Part shown: piece after piece, positions 20,609 to 33,249 of the stretch
How positions within the stretch are numbered: the first letter of the stretch is position 1
How the letters are laid out: the number at the start of each line of letters is the position of its first letter
DNA from: Selaginella tamariscina
Lineage: Eukaryota > Streptophyta > Lycopodiopsida > Selaginellales > Selaginellaceae
DNA length: 64,000 nt
NCBI GenBank assembly: GCA_003024785.1
Contig: PUQB01000238.1
Coordinates: forward strand, 112,193-176,192
Reading direction: 5' to 3'
Notes under the pieces: generated by a model
Database searches by the model: none
What the model saw: the letters and a program-made list of their open reading frames with translations, nothing else
What the model was told of the DNA's origin: nothing
Program-made: the position numbers and the translations under genes

Positions 20609-23600
20609 AGTAAAACAAACCTCACTACTTTCATATTCAAAACAATGTTTATATACACTGGTTTGGACTATCCTGAGTATCACAACTTTTAAGCTCCTTG
20701 CTCTTTTGTGATTGGAATCTAATTGTGTAATCTCAATTACTTAATCTTTCAACACTCCCCTTTAAGCAAGGACTCTGAGTTAGTGTATGAACTTGAAAAC
20801 AGCTTCTCTCCAATGCTTTGATGAAATGTCGGTTAATGTTTTGGGTACAGGAATATACTCTAGAATTATCTCACCATCCTTGACCTTCTCATGTATGAAG
20901 TGGTGTTGAATCTGAATGTCTTCATTCAGGTGTGGAACACTAAATTCTTGGTCATCTCGATTGTACTTTGGTTGTCATAAAAAAGCTATGTTGGTTGAAT
21001 TTGTTCTATTTTGAGTTCCGAAAGCATGCAGCATAAACCAATGACTTCCCTCATGTAGGAGATTGTAGCAATGTATTTGGCTTCCACATTGGAGAGTGCA
21101 AAACTATTGCTTAGCATTTGCTTCCAAGGACACACTTGCCCCGCTGAGCAAACAACACATGCCTATAGTTGAGCGTTGCAAGTTAGGATCTCCCACCCAA
21201 TTGCATCTAGTTCATGGATAAAGTTGAACTCTATTGGTAGGTGAGACCAAAGGAGATGGTTCACGCGGATAGTTGTACAACACATTTGGCGGCTATTCAA
21301 TGTTGAATGGTTAGTTGGCAGTTGTATCGACTGAGTAGTCTAGTTGCAAACGATATGTCTGGCTGGGTTGAATTTGCAACATCCAAGAGTCTACCTATTA
21401 AGTGATTGATACCGTGAGGGGTTTAGACACAGTTCTTCATCATCCATTGCCAACTTACGTCATGTGACCATCAGAGTCAGAGAAGGTTTGCAGTTTTGCA
21501 TGTTGAATTCTTCAAGCAGCTTCTTCATTTGTTGAACTTGTGTCAACTTCATAGTTTCACAAGTGCAATCATGAGAAATTTCCATTCCAAGAAGTTTGGA
21601 GATGGTATGAGGTCCTTCATAGCATTCATGGTGTGTAGACGTGCCTTGGAATCGTTGAGCAGCTATAAGTGGTTGCTGACCATCAAGCAATCGTTTACAT
21701 AAATAGCGATTATGACAAAGTGACTTTCATGTTCCTTGATATAGAGGTTCCATCAGAATTCAGCTTGGTGAAGCCCTTGGAGTGTAGGAAGGAGTCAATA
21801 CATTCATGCCATTCCCTCACTCCCTGCTTAAGGCCATATTAGCCTTTTGTAGCTCTAACATAGCTCTTCACATGCGTCATCAAACACTTCAAATCCTGTG
21901 TGGATGCTGCATGTAAAGCTCTTGTGTAGTGGGGCATTGAGGAAAGTAGTCTTCATGTCTAGGTGGTGCGCTTCGAGGTTGAACTATGCAATGAACACAA
22001 GGAGTGCTCGGATACTTGTCGCCTTGATGATCGAGGAGAAAGTCTCCGTGAAGTGAACTCCCAATACTTATGCAAAGCCTTTTGCTATGTACCTAGCTTT
22101 ATAATGTACTGCCTTTCCATCCTTGAAGACATGTTTGTAAACCCACTTTCCTCCAATAACTTCATGAGTTGACTAATGAGGGATAAGATGGAACATATCA
22201 TTCTCTTTGTGTGATTGTAGCTCCTCCTACATTGCCTCAATGTGAAAACACTTGTTACAGTTGGGTGGCTATGCTGAATGACCTCCGCTTCCGAGGACCA
22301 TTTGGATCAAAAGGAAGATTTTGGATGAGACGCTGAACCTCTTGAGGTATTTGCTTAGTTACTAGTAGAGCACCAGACAAAAAGTTCCCATTGTCAAGCA
22401 TCTATTAAGAACTAGTTGCCACATGTTCTCCTTCTTCTGTTTCAGTTGAGTTGGTGCTTGCACTTGAGCTGATGCTGAACTGCTCAAACCACTTCACCAC
22501 ATAGCAATTGTTTTTGTAGTACTTGGGTTGTTCGCATGCAATGTCAATAGAGAGCAGTTGGCATGTGGAGACTCAGCTTGCCTAGTCTTGATAATTTCTA
22601 GCTTGTATAGGTCGTTGCACCTCATGTAGGACATTTTAACCTTTAGACTGGAGTTTGCATTGATTTTTGGAGAACATAACATCTAGCTCTTGAAACATTG
22701 GTCTCCTCCTCAGCCTCTCTTGGTGAAGCCACCATGCTGAACATTTGCAAAGGGTGGCCCTCCGTGCTGGGTATTTCCTAGTTGTTTGCTGAAATGTCCT
22801 TGTCCTCTCCTGTGTTGATTCGCTGGTGATTGTGGCTACAAGAATAGAGAAATCGTTCTTGGGAGCTCCTTTTAGGAGACCTTTGACAATGAGTATTGAA
22901 CAAAGAATGTTCCAACTCTTTGAAATGGAGCATTGACATTATGGACAATTGCAATGATGATTTCAAACACTAGGTTGGAGAAAAAATTGCACAGAGCAAG
23001 CACTTTCCTTTGACTCAGTGTAGAACTCAGTCATTCCTTCCAAAATCATGAAGTTTTTTGGCAAGTTTGTCAAAGTCATTACCTGCATGGAATTGGGCAT
23101 TATTGATTTGGGACTTTATCACATTCATTTTGGTGGTGGTTAGATTTCTGAACCACTCCATCAAATATCACCATATTTCTTGCGCACTCATTGTTCTTAC
23201 CTAAAGGCGAATTAATTTGGCTAAAGGCCTTCCCTTCTCTTAGTGTTAAGATTGTTATTTTCTGCACGGTTGTTGCACTCCCATGTTGGTTGACATGAAC
23301 TTTCTCCTTCAAAGTTTCTTCAATTGTTCCACTCGTACCAGTCGGTACAACTCGTCCCATGGCTCCTCAAGCTTGAGCACTTCTGTCATGTTGTTAACCT
23401 AAGTGATGAACCCTCTTAATCCATCAAATGTGGGAGTCCCCTGTTAGTAGGATCATTGTGACTTTGCTAACTGAGGTCGTCATGAGGGCGAGAAGAAAAG
23501 AATCATAGATGAAGACGATAAAGTCTTTAAGTTGTCAACTTAAATGCTCTAATACCATGAAAAAACAAACCAAAAAGTTACAATAGAGTAAATGACAACC

Positions 23601-23731
23601 TTGTTGCTTCGTATTCAAAATAAATATTTATATACACTAGTTTGAACTATCCCAGTACCATAACTCTTAATCTTCATGTTCTTTTATGATTGAAATCTAA
23701 CTGTGTAATCTCAACTACTCGAGCTTCAACA
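20609..23731 (-). mobile_element. Decayed Ty1/copia retrotransposon with two LTRs
   Basis: The element reads on the minus strand. The 5' LTR (23731-23558, starting TGTTGAAGC, ending TTTTTTCA) is followed at once by tggtattagagca, a good match to the plant initiator-Met tRNA primer site. The 3' LTR (20754-20609, starting TGTTGAAAG) is preceded by a purine tract (aaaggggag). Both LTRs contain tatataa. Inside, 21690-21460 reads reverse transcriptase C-terminal text ('ISKLLGMEISHD', 'KKLLEEFNMQNCKP'), and 23360-23100 is gag-like. The total of 3.1 kb is well short of the ~5 kb usual for copia, so parts are deleted. Frames are broken throughout; it cannot move by itself. Confidence 0.85.
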
Positions 23732-24300
23732 AGCACTAGTTTACACAACAACGTACTGAGATATATGCTGTCTGGACTTGACAAAATGTACCGAGTAATA
23801 TATTAATAATAATTTCATTTTAAAATACAATATATAAATACACATAAACACGTACCAGTAAACATATTCACCAGCCCAAAATATAACGTAACATGGTGAT
23901 TAACACAAAAGAACAACACTGTTCTTGTGTTAATCACCATTTTAATCAATTATTGTTTTTCTTGAAATAAAAGCTCTTATGTGCCACCCCAAATAGCATA
24001 AACATTTCATATTATCATAGTTTTAGAATTAATAAAGATATTACAAAGCACATATGTGACTCTCTTCTCAAGTAGCATGTGATGCTCTCGAACATGTGTC
24101 TGCAACTCCTCCTTAATACGTTCATAATGTAGACACGATATTACCACGATGAGAATATAGAATGAGAATAAGTCTAAATATAACTAAAATAGAACGAATA
24201 GAGCAAATGGGCTAATATGATTTTGTTAATCATCAGGATTAGATTAGCCTGGTGGTATAAATACTCCCACGTAAGTTATGCAAACACAGCAGCAAGCATA
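23732..24300. other. AT-rich spacer upstream of the FAD oxidase
   Basis: It holds an inverted repeat (23893-23940). The last ~80 bases are the likely promoter and leader of the oxidase ('ggtataaatactcccac' at ~24253, a TATA-like box ~45 bases before the ATG). Confidence 0.5.
23893..23940. repeat. Hairpin-forming inverted repeat
   Basis: Arms of about 21 bases (atggtgattaacacaa... / ...ttgtgttaatcaccat) flank a loop of ~6. Its role is unknown; it could be a small transposon remnant. Confidence 0.7.
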
Positions 24301-26219
24301 ATGGATTCATTGTACAGATTTCTCATGTTCTTATGCATTTGTCTTGCGACTGCTACTTTGTGCTGGTGCTCGACCACCACGGCGTGGTGTGTCACTGTTT
24401 GCCTCATGAATCGTGCTTCCCAAGTCCATTCGCATGGAGTTTCCTCAACCATACACTAAATGGTCGCCTTCTCCAACTCAGGTGTGTGTGTGTGTGTGTG
24501 TGACTTATAACACAATCTATGCAGGCCTCTAGCTTATCCATGTCATAATCCGAATTATGATGAGGTTAAATGCAATCTCATAAAGGAGAACGCAGGAGAT
24601 GCATTATGGAGGTCCGGTCAACCAAGTGCAATACAACACCCACTCTGGGAAACCTACCACAACTACACTTGTTTTCTTAATTTCCCAAAGAACACCACTT
24701 GTGCGCAAGGCTCCGTGCCTCTCTACGCAGTTCAAGTTGAAGAAGCAAATGATGTATCTAAAGCATTCGAGTTTGCTTATCATAACAACATTCGTCTTGT
24801 AGTGAAAAACACTGGTCACGACGCACTTGGACGTGAAATGGGTATGCCATCTCTGCCTCTCTCTTATACAAAATGACTAAGAAATATATGTACACTATGA
24901 AGGTGTGGGATCTCTTATGTTGTGGACACACAAGCTCAAAAAGATGGAGTTCCACGAGTCATTTGTTCCAAACAATTGTCATGTCGAGAAGGGAGTACCA
25001 GCAGTCACAATAGGAGCAGGCGTGCAGTGGGACGAGGTCTACTCCGCAGCTGACAAACTAAACAGATCAGTTGTGGGTGCATACAGTAGAACCGTGGGTG
25101 CTTCAGGTGGTTACATCCTTGGTGGTGGCCATAGTATCCTTACCCCTTCTTACGGGTTTGCTGTTGACAACGTGCTCCAGCTTGAGGTGTGTGAGCGTGT
25201 GAGTGTGTGTATTGTATCTTATTTATGGGATTTTTCTATAGTTGGTCACACCAGATGGGAAATACAAAGTGGCCAACAAGTGTCAGAACAAGGAGCTTTA
25301 CTGGGCACTTTTGGGTGGAGGTGGTAGCACTTTCGGTGTGGTTTTGAGTTCCACGCACAAAACTCACTCTTCAGTGCCCATAGTCCAGATGATGATTAAC
25401 ATATCTGTTAACAAGACATCTGACATGTTACATGTTTTCTATGGTCTAGGAATGATGCAGTCGTCCTTGTCATTGAAGCATTGGGGAGGAACATTCAAAG
25501 CTAACCCTGCTGGGGTACGGATCGATTACATCCTTCCCAATGGAACAGCTTCCGATGCAGAATCCGACTGGTCTGACTTTGTATCAGAGGTGAAGATGAT
25601 GCCTGCTCTCCAGGTGACGCAGGAGATTACCACGTACACTTCATTCTACCCGTGGTTCGAGTCTGCCATGTGCCAGCATTTCCCTGATACATGTACCGAC
25701 CACGGCGGCTCAAATGAAGTGCTGGCTTCCAGGCTTATTCCAGAGACAATATTAATGAACTCGACTAGTGTTCTTGAGCTTGCGTCTGCAATTATTGAGG
25801 TTCTCAGTAGGAACTCAAGCAACGGAGCTGGGAATGCAATATTGGGAATGGCAGTGGGAAAAAGTCCCTCTAACGAGACATGTGTGGAGAATGCACTGAA
25901 TCCTGCTTGGAGGAAGTCTCTCTGGCACGTTATAATATCTGCATTATGGCAAGATGGTGCCTCAGATGTGGAAATGAAGCATAAGCTCGAGGATGTCACG
26001 GAAACCAACAAGTTGTTTGTTAATGTCACACCTGACTCTGGGGCTTACATGAATGAGGCAGACTACAACGAGCCAAACTGGAGAGAGTCATTCTACGGTA
26101 GCCACTACCCGAGGTTGCTAGATATCAAGAGGAGTGTGGATCCTACACACTTGCTAGCTTGCCATCACTGCGTTGGAAGTGAGGTATGGGATGAAGACTT
26201 CGTTTGCAGGAACTGCTAG
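24301..26219 (+). CDS. Secreted FAD-linked oxidase (BBE/PCMH family, fungal-like)
   Basis: Four exons (24301-24481, 24525-24841, 24903-25186, 25242-26219) with introns of 43, 61 and 55 nt give about 585 residues. The start has a hydrophobic signal peptide ('FLMFLCICLATATL'). The FAD-binding domain shows 'LVVKNTGHDALGR', 'VGAYSRTVGASGGYILGGGHS' and 'ALLGGGGSTFGVV'. The C-terminus carries 'NEPNWRESFYGSHYPRLL', typical of the berberine-bridge family. These enzymes oxidise alcohols, sugars or alkaloids using bound flavin. The opening 'CHCLPHESCFPSPFAW' and the motif order recall fungal members more than plant BBE-like proteins. One flaw: two extra bases (tg) in 'cgtggtgtgtcac' near 24389 put the signal peptide out of frame with the rest. 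Confidence 0.8.
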
Positions 26220-27323
26220 TCATGAATTCACTCAAGTTAACCCAACAATAAAAGTTTAACATTTTCACAAACATATTATAGTAGATTTAAGAACTCGTGT
26301 ATATATATATATATAATATATATATATGCTGTGATATGCACAGAATGTGTTGAACTCTGCACTTTAAGGCAATGTAGTCATGAACAGAAGGCCCGAAGTC
26401 ACTGTTGTGGATGGAGTTGCACAGATTGTTATACACGTATATGCGATAGAATCTTCCCTGTTTGAGTATTTTGATCAATCAAATGTAAGTTACGATGTCA
26501 CTATTATTACTGCCTTGCATATGATGTCGTTGTAAATCATCATTGTTAAACGCTTGTTTGTGAAAAACATGTTGTCACAAGGTGGCCTTACTATTAAACT
26601 CACTTACATTTACATTAGTTTTTATATGTTTTACACTAAAGACTAATCTAATTTATTTTAAGAATACATTTAACACCTAACCAAACTGCAATTGTTAACG
26701 AATGTATATTCGTATATAATATACATTAATAAAATTATGCCTGTGTAATACGTGTGTTTACCACATCAGCATCGTCTCGTTCCATTCTCCGTCAACATGT
26801 CGTATATATGTATGGAACTTCAAATTTCAGGACGCTATGTGTGGATGTGCGCACGCGCACACGCACACGCACACGCACGTAAGAGATACGTTGGATTGCA
26901 TGACAAGAAGTCTACAGTACTTCAAGCGTCCATTCTTGTCATCTGTCGCCCTCTGAGCTTATACACGCAACGCGAGCGTGCGTTCAGACACATTCGTAGC
27001 CTTTCCTTTCCCTTTCCTTTCCCCTTTCCCTTTCCCCTTTCCCTTTTCCTTTTCCCATTTTGATCCGAGGTTCCGTGGGACTAATAATAATATTATGGTA
27101 ATGAAACGTTGTATGTGTCTTCTTTAGGAGATATACATTAGATACAGTACATGCGTTGTCATACACATGAATATTAAGTCTATAAATGAGAGCCCAATCA
27201 AACTCAGAGCCTTGTCATTACAAATTTTCTTTGGATAGTATGTCCCTCCATCATCATATGCTCTAAAACACATAATAAACAAAAATGAACACGTATGTGT
27301 TACACACGCATATGTCAAGTTGC
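26220..27323. other. Downstream spacer with microsatellites
   Basis: No gene is seen. It includes a TA repeat (~26300-26330), an alternating cacgcg/cacac tract (~26849-26880) and a 60-base polypyrimidine run of cccttt/ccttt units (27000-27060). Confidence 0.5.
27000..27060 (+). repeat. Polypyrimidine tract (tttccc-type)
   Basis: About 60 bases of only C and T in irregular cttt/cccttt units. Such tracts can form triplex DNA; no function is shown. Confidence 0.8.
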
Positions 27324-28440
27324 TTACTTGTGGGCATATGACAAATGGGGAAACTTATTCTTGAGAATATTCAGCATTTCCTCGTGTCCTCCGTTCCATG
27401 CAACACATAAATATCTCCCGGAAGCAAGAATGTGAGCTTTTGCAATGTCCCGCACATCCGAAATGGGACGAGGGGTCGTGGGATATCTGCCTTTGGAACC
27501 TGCAACACATACGTGCGTGCGTGTGTGTGACATCTCTCACTGTACCATCAATGAACTGGTTGAGATATAAAACACTCTCATTCACAGTAGGGACCAAATG
27601 TGTACACAGGGCATATCACAACGAGGTCCAAGTCATATTCCTTTCTAGCTTACCACTAGAAGTACCAGTGATATATGCCGTAGTTAAAAAATGCTACGGA
27701 TTAGTAATTAAATTAGATTAGTAATTAATAAATTAATAATTAAATTAGTAATTAAATATTTCTGTAGCATTTTTTAATTACGGATTTAATCACTGACTAG
27801 AACACTAAATTGTTAATCATTTTATTAAGATTTAATAAAATGCGCATTATAAACGTTAATTACCTTGGTTTCTCGCAATTGATCGGAATCGCTCACTTCA
27901 TATAACAGCTGCTCCAGAGGAAGTCATTACCTCTTTTCTTCATGGGCTGCTCGCAAAACATTCGCTGTTCCTTTAAGTGCAGGGTTCAACACATCCTATA
28001 CATAATTTATATAATTAAGATTTATATGTATACACACACACACACGTATATACATATCAAATATATATATATTAATAAACCTCAGGATTTTCAAAGTGAA
28101 AGAAGAAACAGCATCGCAAGAACAAGAGAGTCATAATCTAGAACATCTGCTTTGGAGAGAGTAAGTCTCTCTTTAGCTGCTTCAGGTGTTCGTACTTCTT
28201 ATCATCGTCTGCCGTACAAGCACCAAAGTTACTGAATGTTGTTAAACAGAAAAAAATTGATAAAATAATGAAGCTTTAATCGACATTTAATAAGAACTTC
28301 ATGAAGTATAATATAAGAAAACAATTTAATTTTTCAGCAGAAACATTTATGAGTAATTACTTGCCTGGGTTTCGGACTGTGCCATGAACTGTGTAGCCTT
28401 TCTCGAGCATGTATTCGAAATCCCGTACATATGCTACATT
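27324..28440 (-). pseudogene. DFR/CCR-like NADPH reductase (pseudogene)
   Basis: Minus-strand fragments follow the order of dihydroflavonol/cinnamoyl-CoA reductases (extended SDR family): 'MLEKGYTVHGTVRNPG' (28440-28365), 'KERLTLSKADVLDYDSL' (~28200-28130), 'LNPALKGTANVLRAAHEE' (~27985-27930), 'VMTSSGAAVI' (~27925-27890), 'VPTVNESVLYLNQFIDGT' (~27597-27540) and 'SDVRDIAKAHILASGRYLC' (~27470-27400). These enzymes reduce ketone or thioester groups in flavonoid and lignan-type pathways. The N-terminal Rossmann start is missing. The catalytic YxxxK segment is not found, and frames shift between fragments. A MITE sits inside it (27666-27795). It is probably a pseudogene. Confidence 0.65.
27666..27795. 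mobile_element. hAT-like MITE, copy 2
   Basis: Same 130-bp family as 16289-16418, with CAGTGATATATG and ATCACTG ends and the internal 'attaaattagattagt' segment. The flanks contain actagaag on the left (offset by three bases) and actagaac on the right, a possible damaged 8-bp duplication. It lies within the reductase pseudogene. Confidence 0.7.
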
Positions 28441-28879
28441 TTATATAGTTAAGTTGTAAGGGAAAATGTTGGAATCTCTCTATCTCTCTATATATTCACA
28501 CACATACACGTACATATACATGTCAAAAGGCTATAATAAGATGAAGAAAAAAATAATCAGGTAATCTAAATAACATGCAATGTCTGTGTACGTGTTGCTA
28601 TAAGATATCCAATACACTTATAAGAAATATAAAAACGTCAGAATCAGCAAGTTTCTTTTCCGGATAGCTTGGAGTGAAATTAGAATATAAATATTTTTAA
28701 TAATGGCACACGACAAAAATATCTTATATAAAATGCCACTGTGTGAGAGTTCGGAATATAAAATTGTGTATATTGCAATAGCGAGTGGTTCAGATTGAAA
28801 TCAATTCGATGATTATCAAAACTCACTATGTTAATAATAGTATGTGCACATGCATATGTATAAGTGGATTTTTTCCTCT

Positions 28880-31800
28880 CAGAAAGGATGTAATGTGGTC
28901 AGGTTTTCTGGTAGATGGGCTTGAATACAGAGGAACATGAGGAGGAGGCATGTAAGGTGGTTAGGGTTCTTTGGTAGATGACTTGGATATCAAGAGGAGG
29001 CACTGGTGAATTTGTAGGGCACAATTATTTCTGTTGCATAAAATACTTCAACCGTTGCATATGCACAATCTTCGAAGAATCGGGTTAAATGTCGTGTCAT
29101 ACTTTATAAACTTGCGGCTCTACTTACCGTAACACTCGATATGGTCCTTTCCACTGAGAAGGAAACTCTTAACTAAATCACATATCATAAGCTTGAAAAA
29201 ACAAACCAACACTAATTCATCAACCTTGTACTCCACAAGATGACGATGATGAGAATTATAGTGTTGTTATTGTCTTATTTATACGCAGCCCAAGTGTTCT
29301 ATTGACTCCGCACGACCAATAGAAGAATGCGTCAATACCGATCATATACACTTAGCATCAATAGCTTATGACAACCAAGAAGGCAGGCCCAACTCCATCA
29401 CAACACTGGGTCATGAGCATACAAGAGTTTTATATAGGAAGTACCAATGTAACTTTGTACTTTAATGACATATGCATATCGGAGAGATGGAAAATAATTA
29501 TCCCAATCCGAATGTTGAAAATTCACATACTTTACGATCATCATCTTGAAGGTCTTGATGAGATGTTCCACCAAACCATCTTTCTGAGGATGATAAGCAC
29601 TTGTGAAAGTGTGGTGTATCCTCACTCGTTAAGACGTTAATACATGAAATGCCTCGGTCATAAATGCAGAACTATTATCCGAGAGAATTTGCTCTTAACA
29701 AGAATGTTGAAACATGACCCAATTAAGGAGAAAATAGAAGCAGTCGCACTAGCAAGAGCACCAACTTTTACCAACGAGTTAGGTTGCAGAAGTAATAATA
29801 ACGTACTCATTACTAATAGTCAACCACAGAAAAAGTTCTATTAGATCAAATGCTACCAACTTAAATGGATGAGAAACTGCAATTGACTCTAACTGTCCTT
29901 CCAAAGTACATGGGGGAGTTTGGCACCACACAATTATGTACATAGCAAATCACATCTCTTTGCAACTTTGACTAATAAAAAGATTTGTGCAGCTTCTTTA
30001 TCACACGACGATGTCCCATATGCTTGTTGAGAATAGAAGAGTCATGGTAAGTGTGGAGGAAGCGTGGAACAAAGACCAAAGGCACCACAAAATAAAGAAG
30101 GTTGTCCTGAAGGCTGTAAGTGCCTGAAAGACAAATCATTAGCAAGTGATGTAGGATTCTCAAACTCATTATGAAGCCTTTGAATTCATAGCTCAACCTT
30201 TTGAACTTTTCAAACATCATCCAAAGATAATAATATAACTCTGCATTTTGTAGACTGAACATCAAGCATAACAACTACTAATGGTATGGAATCTTTGTTC
30301 AAAAAGTCCAATGATGCTGAAACAACTGGCTCCTCATGTGCAAAGAAGAGAGAGAAGGTGAAGAAGAGTTCGAGAAAGAGTATCAGCATCAGCCATGGAA
30401 CTCCCTATGTGATGAACAACCTCGAAGTCGTAAATTTTTGGCTTCAAGGCCCACTGAGCAATACGGCCAATCAAATTCTTCCACTTCAACAACGAAGTGA
30501 TTGCTGCATGATTGCTTCTAATAACATCTGAGAACCATACAAGTAGGCATGGAGCTTCTCAAAACCCCAAACCGCTGCTAGACACTCATTTTCCGTCATG
30601 GAGTAATTCACTTTTGTTGGCTGCAATGTACGACTGATGTACATAATGGGATGTCGTTGGCCAGGTAACACTCGTACTCTCCTATATCAATACGCCCTCG
30701 AGACCGATGTTAGAAGCATTTACATGCAAGATGAAAGGATGAGTGCAATCAGGGTACGCCAAAACTGGAGGAGTCATCAACATCTCTTTGAGATTTGCAA
30801 ATGCTTACTTGCAATCCTTAAACCAAACAAAAAGAAGTATTAACGACTTCAGCAATGCCCGCAATGGTGCAATATGATCTGAAAGATGATCCACAAAATG
30901 GCCCATATATTGTACATTGCCAAGAAAGTGTTGCACATCGTTATACACTTTGGCGTAAGGAACTTCAAAACTGCAACAAGTTTGTTAGGATGGACTTGCA
31001 AACCATGCAATAATTAAAATAAGTGGTGTCCTTGGATCCAAACATACACTTAGACAGATCCCACAACTGATCCAAAACCTTATGTACATCACCAACATGT
31101 TCCTCCCACATTCCATCCGAGTCGATTAAAACATTGTCAATGAAGTAGGCAGTCACCTCCGACATATCATAAAGAACCTCGTCCATCATACGTTGAAAAG
31201 TCACTGGAGCATTGCTCAAACCAAAAGGCATCACCAAGAACTCGTACATCCAAATGGTGTTCAAAAAGCAGTCTTAGAAATGTCCATATCAGCAATTGGA
31301 ACTTGCTAATATCCAGAGGCGAGATCTAACTTGGTGAACCAATGGCTCTACCCTAATCGATCCAAAAGATATGCATATAAAGAAGTAAGTACATATCTGA
31401 AATAGTTACATCATTTAATGGGTGATAGTTGATGTAGAATCAAACACTTTCATCTGGCTTCATCACAAGATGAGGTTCACACACCCAAGGACTTCAAGAT
31501 TTCCGGATAACACCCTTCTCTAACATTCGCTCATAAGATCTTGAACTCCTTTGGTGATCGACACTTAACATGTACCTTGATTGGCATAGCATTCCTAATT
31601 GAAATAGGTGGCGTGTCACAATCTTGGCCTATATGACAAGTCGAAGTTAAAAAGATCAGCATAGTCCTTTTTAAGTTGATTAAAGACTGCAACACGACGA
31701 TCATCTAAGGGATTTATAAGGAGCATAAAGGGAAAATGGTTGGAAGTAAGGGTAAAACAAAAATAATGGAAACAGATGAACGAAGTGAAATATAAGTAAG

Positions 31801-32150
31801 AGGAAAAAGAAAGACGAGGGGGAGTCAAATAGGGAGGAGACTTTTCAAAGTCACACTTGGCATGATTGCCAGTTAATCAATCCATATCAAGAATAAGGTG
31901 AAAAGCTTGACTCGGCACCACTTGTAAAATTGAAGCTCAAGCTCATGATCATCCACATGAACAATAATGCCAACTTCATCCCATGAACAAGCATGAGTGT
32001 GTGTCCATTGCTGTATAGAATGAAGTTTGGTTCTACTGCACCACACAAATAAAGACTACAACATGTAACAACAGACTGAGAAATAAAGGACAAACTTGAA
32101 CTTGTATCCACCAACACTGAAAGGAAAACAAGATGCGTCATGTGATTAAA
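28880..32150 (-). mobile_element. Decayed Ty3/gypsy retrotransposon
   Basis: Minus-strand domains run in gypsy order. Protease-like text at 32141-31890 ('VLVDTSSSLSFISQSV', with DTSS for the usual DTGS). Reverse transcriptase at 31264-30965 ('FLVMPFGLSNAPVTFQRMMDEVL', then 'AYFIDNVLI' where YxDD is expected). RNase H at 30671-30486 ('YISRTLQPTKVNYSMTENECLA'). Integrase at 29625-29398 ('TSAYHPQKDGLVEHLIKTF'). The integrase C-terminal 'GPYRV...VHMQRLK' is near 29150-29040. Stops, frame changes and the degraded catalytic motif mean it is inactive. No LTR pair could be recognised. Confidence 0.8.
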
Positions 32151-33249
32151 TCAAATTTAAAAAAGTGAAGACCAGATGAATTAGTGCCGAGTGAACCTCT
32201 TGATGATACTCCCGAAAGAAAGACAGAGGGGTTACTAATTTACTTGCATGAGGACCCTCCTCTACTCGTGCGATTCGTCATTTCCTAGAAGATTTGCATC
32301 AAGACCTTCCACTACCTGTAGCGATGCCAATAGGACGTTATTGACTAGGGCCTCCACACCAGAAAATGGGGACGCCAATTCGAAAATTGTTGATAGTGCC
32401 AATAAGTGTGTCCAACCTCATCACACGCCCAACAACAAATTGCACATCCACATCCTCATTACTAGTACACAAGCAGTGACAAACATCATCGGAGCAGGAC
32501 CATCCCCAACATGAAGTGAAATGAGAAAACGTGAAGATGCAAGTGAGAAAAGTGATGACTCATCAAGAGTCACTAAAGCCATGTGTACAGCTACATACTG
32601 TTATTATAGCATAGTGGGATTGTGATAGCCATTGGATTATTTCAATATGGACTACTGGCTCCTATATATAAACTAAGGTTTTGGGTAATATAATATACAC
32701 ACTTTTATATTCCAAGCTCTCGTAGTTTAAAATTAAATCATAAACATTCAAATTAAAAAATATCAAAATTTAAAAACTTACATTTTAGACTTACATTTTA
32801 AATTGAAAATAAAAAACTAATCTTATTAATGTGGTAATGAATTTACTAATGTTGATTTTATCTTAATTCTTCAGGTAATAAATTTGTTATTTGCTTTTGC
32901 TCCTAGTTAATGTAATTTTTCTTTGTGTTAATCTCTTTATGATAATATTCTATATTATGTTTATTAAACAGCAAAGCATATTTAAGCTGTAAAATACAAA
33001 GATTACTTTTAAAATTATAATTATTTATTTATAGCAAAACTCAATTCAATGGCTTTCTGAATGCACTTAATAGTAAAATGTATATAATAATCCTAGAGTT
33101 TTTCATGTTCACCGGCGTGCTTTAAACATTAGCATTATGAAGATATTAACAAATGCTTTTCATTGTATCTCTTTTTTACACATAAACCAATCTCGGAACA
33201 ACAGAGCATCTGTGTTTATCTCTTACGAGTTCAAAAGCCCTAAAAGAAT
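32151..33249. other. Spacer between gypsy relic and PPR gene
   Basis: No gene is seen. 32620-32690 ('cctatatataaactaagg') looks like an LTR-type promoter, perhaps the worn LTR of the neighbouring gypsy element. The rest is AT-rich. Confidence 0.4.

Noticed and set aside
26752..27063. 103-residue open frame before the reductase pseudogene
   Set aside because: It consists of microsatellite translation (AHAHAH, FPFPFP) with no family resemblance.
30286..30843. Plus-strand open frames of 68-81 residues
   Set aside because: They are shadows of the minus-strand gypsy RNase H and reverse transcriptase.
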